A stretch of DNA of 64,000 nt. Origin: Flavobacteriales bacterium (GTDB lineage Bacteria > Bacteroidota > Bacteroidia > Flavobacteriales_F > PHOS-HE28). Location of the stretch: positions 2,852,001 through 2,916,000 of the forward strand of contig CP064979.1 in NCBI GenBank assembly GCA_016699575.1, in the 5' to 3' direction. The translations under genes and the position numbers were made by a program. The notes under the pieces were generated by a model. The model was not told the origin of the DNA, ran no database searches, and saw nothing but the letters and a program-made list of their open reading frames with translations. Below, one piece after another: positions 62,350 through 64,000 of this stretch. The number at the start of each line of letters is the position of its first letter. Position 1 is the stretch's first letter.

Positions 62350-63650
62350 GCAGCATCGTCGCGATAGTGGGCCGCCCCAACGTGGGCAAGAGCACGCTCT
62401 TCAACCGCCTTACCGAGCAGAAGGCCGCCATCACCGATCCAACGGCCGGCACCACGCGCGATCGCCATTACGGCAAGGCGGAGTGGAACGGCAAACCGTT
62501 CAGCGTCATCGACACCGGTGGCTACGTGACGGGCAGCGACGACGTGTTCGAGAACGAGATCCGCCGACAGGTCGCCCTGGCGATCGACGAGAGCGATGTC
62601 GTGCTCTTCATGGTTGACGTCATGGGCGGTGTTACCGGGCTTGACCAGGCCATTGCCGATATACTGCGCCGCGCGAAGAAGCAGGTGATCCTTGCCGCCA
62701 ATAAGGTCGATACCGGCGACAAGCAGGTGTACGCCGCGGATTTCTACCAGCTTGGGCTTGGTGAAGTGCACTGCGTGAGCGCCATCAGCGGCATGGGCAC
62801 GGGTGAGCTGCTCGATGAACTCACCAAGGATTTCCCGAAGGAGGAGGACATCGTTGAGGAGGAGGTCCCGCGCATCGCCATCGTGGGCAAACCGAACGTG
62901 GGCAAGAGTTCCTTGGTGAACGCGCTCCTGGGCCGGGAGCAGAACATCGTGACGCCCGTCGCAGGCACCACGCGCGATCCGCTGCACGCGCGCTTCAACG
63001 CCTTCGGATTTGACTTGCTGCTGCTCGACACGGCCGGCATCCGGCGCAAGGCCAAGGTGCAGGAGGACATCGAGTTCTACAGTGTGCTGCGCAGTGTGCG
63101 CGCCATTGAAGAGAGTGATGTATGCCTGCTCATGATCGACGCCAAGGACGGTGTGCAACAGCAGGACCTCCACATCTTCTCCATCATCCTCAAGAACGCG
63201 AAGGGCGTGGTGGTGGTGGTGAACAAGTGGGACACCGTTGAGAAGGAAACGAACACCATGAAGGAGTTCGAGGCCGAGGTGCGCCAACGCCTCCAGCCGT
63301 TCACCGATGTGCCGGTGGTCTTCACAAGCGTCACTGAGAAGCAGCGCATACACAAGACCATGGAGATGGCCATGCAGGTGCATCAGGACCGCATGCGGCG
63401 CATACCCACGCACGAACTCAACGAGGTGATGCTCGAGGAGATCGCCAACCATCCGCCCCCGGCGGTGAAGAGCAAGTTCGTGAAGATCAAGTTCGTCACA
63501 CAGCTGCCCACGCGCGTTCCGTCCTTCGCCTTCTTCTGTAATTTCCCGCAGTACGTCAAGGAGCCGTACATGCGCTTCCTTGAGAACAAGCTACGTGGCC
63601 ACTACCGTTTCACCGGCGTTCCCATCCGCATCTTCCTGCGCAAGAAGTAG
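62346..63650 (+). CDS. der: Ribosome-assembly GTPase Der (EngA)
   Basis: 434 residues from the ATG at 62346 (MSSIVAIVGRPNVGKSTLFN). It contains two tandem G domains, GRPNVGKST with DTGG and GKPNVGKSS with DTAG, followed by the KH-like C-terminal domain (KIKFVTQLPTRVPSFAFFCN). It acts in 50S subunit assembly. It is coupled to era by an ATGA overlap. Confidence 0.97.
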   Translation: MSSIVAIVGRPNVGKSTLFNRLTEQKAAITDPTAGTTRDRHYGKAEWNGKPFSVIDTGGYVTGSDDVFENEIRRQVALAIDESDVVLFMVDVMGGVTGLDQAIADILRRAKKQVILAANKVDTGDKQVYAADFYQLGLGEVHCVSAISGMGTGELLDELTKDFPKEEDIVEEEVPRIAIVGKPNVGKSSLVNALLGREQNIVTPVAGTTRDPLHARFNAFGFDLLLLDTAGIRRKAKVQEDIEFYSVLRSVRAIEESDVCLLMIDAKDGVQQQDLHIFSIILKNAKGVVVVVNKWDTVEKETNTMKEFEAEVRQRLQPFTDVPVVFTSVTEKQRIHKTMEMAMQVHQDRMRRIPTHELNEVMLEEIANHPPPAVKSKFVKIKFVTQLPTRVPSFAFFCNFPQYVKEPYMRFLENKLRGHYRFTGVPIRIFLRKK

Positions 63651-63666
63651 GGGCTGTTCCGCGGTT

Positions 63667-64000
63667 TTGGCCGTGCTGCTTGTTGCATGCGTTTCGGCGC
63701 AGCGTGCCGACCTGTCCTGCCTTCGGGTTCGTTATGATTGGGGTGCCCAGCCGGCATTGGATCCCGCGACGCCGCCGTTGGTGGCCTTGGAGGGCGCGGA
63801 TGTGCTCAGCGACAGTCTGCGCATCGCATTCCGCAGGGCCAGGCCCGAGTTCATCACCGTGTTCTTCGAACGCCATCAGGTGCTCCGCTTCGGGAATGCG
63901 GAGGCCGTGGGCCGGTACACTGCGTTCTCCCTACCTGAGAGCCTGGACCCTCCCTATGACCATCAGGACCTGCCGTTAGCCCGGCGCGACAGTCTGCCGC
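63667..64000 (+). CDS. Start of an exported hypothetical protein, cut by window edge
   Basis: An open frame runs to the right edge without a stop. It begins with a hydrophobic, signal-peptide-like stretch LAVLLVACVSAQ and then reads ADLSCLRVRYDWGAQPALD, with codon use like the neighbours. The start is unclear: TTG at 63667, GTG at 63673, or a GTG at 63595 inside der. No ATG fits. No domain could be recognised in the ~110 visible residues. Confidence 0.5.
   Translation, partial: MAVLLVACVSAQRADLSCLRVRYDWGAQPALDPATPPLVALEGADVLSDSLRIAFRRARPEFITVFFERHQVLRFGNAEAVGRYTAFSLPESLDPPYDHQDLPLARRDSLP

Overview
The window comes from a GC-rich member of the Bacteroidetes, most likely a Flavobacteriales-type gliding or type IX secretion (T9SS) lineage. 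The evidence is a complete PorP/SprF-gldK-gldL-gldM-gldN cluster, several secreted proteins ending in T9SS type A or type B sorting domains, a Bacteroidetes-style TAnnTTTG-like promoter, and few Shine-Dalgarno sites. Species cannot be fixed from the sequence. Layout: (1) 1-10409, all minus strand: two secreted proteins built of pre-peptidase C-terminal (PPC) type repeats flank a propeller sensor kinase and its LuxR-type response regulator. (2) 10667-15212, plus strand: a tightly coupled sigma factor, anti-sigma-like membrane protein and membrane-anchored TPR-CHAT protease. (3) 15216-21709: a DUF4139 protein, a type B T9SS cargo, a CotH-type T9SS cargo, a rhodanese and a DUF3817 membrane protein. 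(4) 21975-26031: a four-gene exported operon with two trypsin-like proteases, one fused to a possible outer-membrane barrel. (5) 26574-29999: an orphan response regulator, an 11-copy 21-bp minisatellite, an intact IS4-family element with its target duplication, and a GtrB-like glycosyltransferase. (6) 30046-38034, minus strand: an accessory island with an AAA+ ATPase, an MksF/MksE/MksB (JetA/JetB/JetC) type SMC condensin operon and a DUF262-DUF1524 nuclease-like gene. The latter is bracketed by two copies of the SMC-gene tail plus its terminator. No JetD/MksG gene is visible. (7) 38163-44844: a housekeeping block of groEL, groES, secG, a TPR protein, lptE, a sigma-54 activator and miaB. (8) 44942-61270, plus strand: a small exported protein, topA, a ureohydrolase-fold protein, porP/sprF, gldKLMN, a frameshifted gldN copy, a third gldN, an ABC-F protein and a second gldM. 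(9) 61323-64000: initiator tRNA, era, der and the start of an exported protein. How they work together: the gld genes build the T9SS motor and trans-envelope core that would export the sorting-domain proteins of regions 1 and 3. The gldM/gldN duplicates suggest an alternative core. The condensin/ATPase/DUF262 island has the look of a DNA-defence or plasmid-control locus and is the strongest candidate for something undescribed. The sigma/CHAT trio and the protease operon are further unexplained modules.
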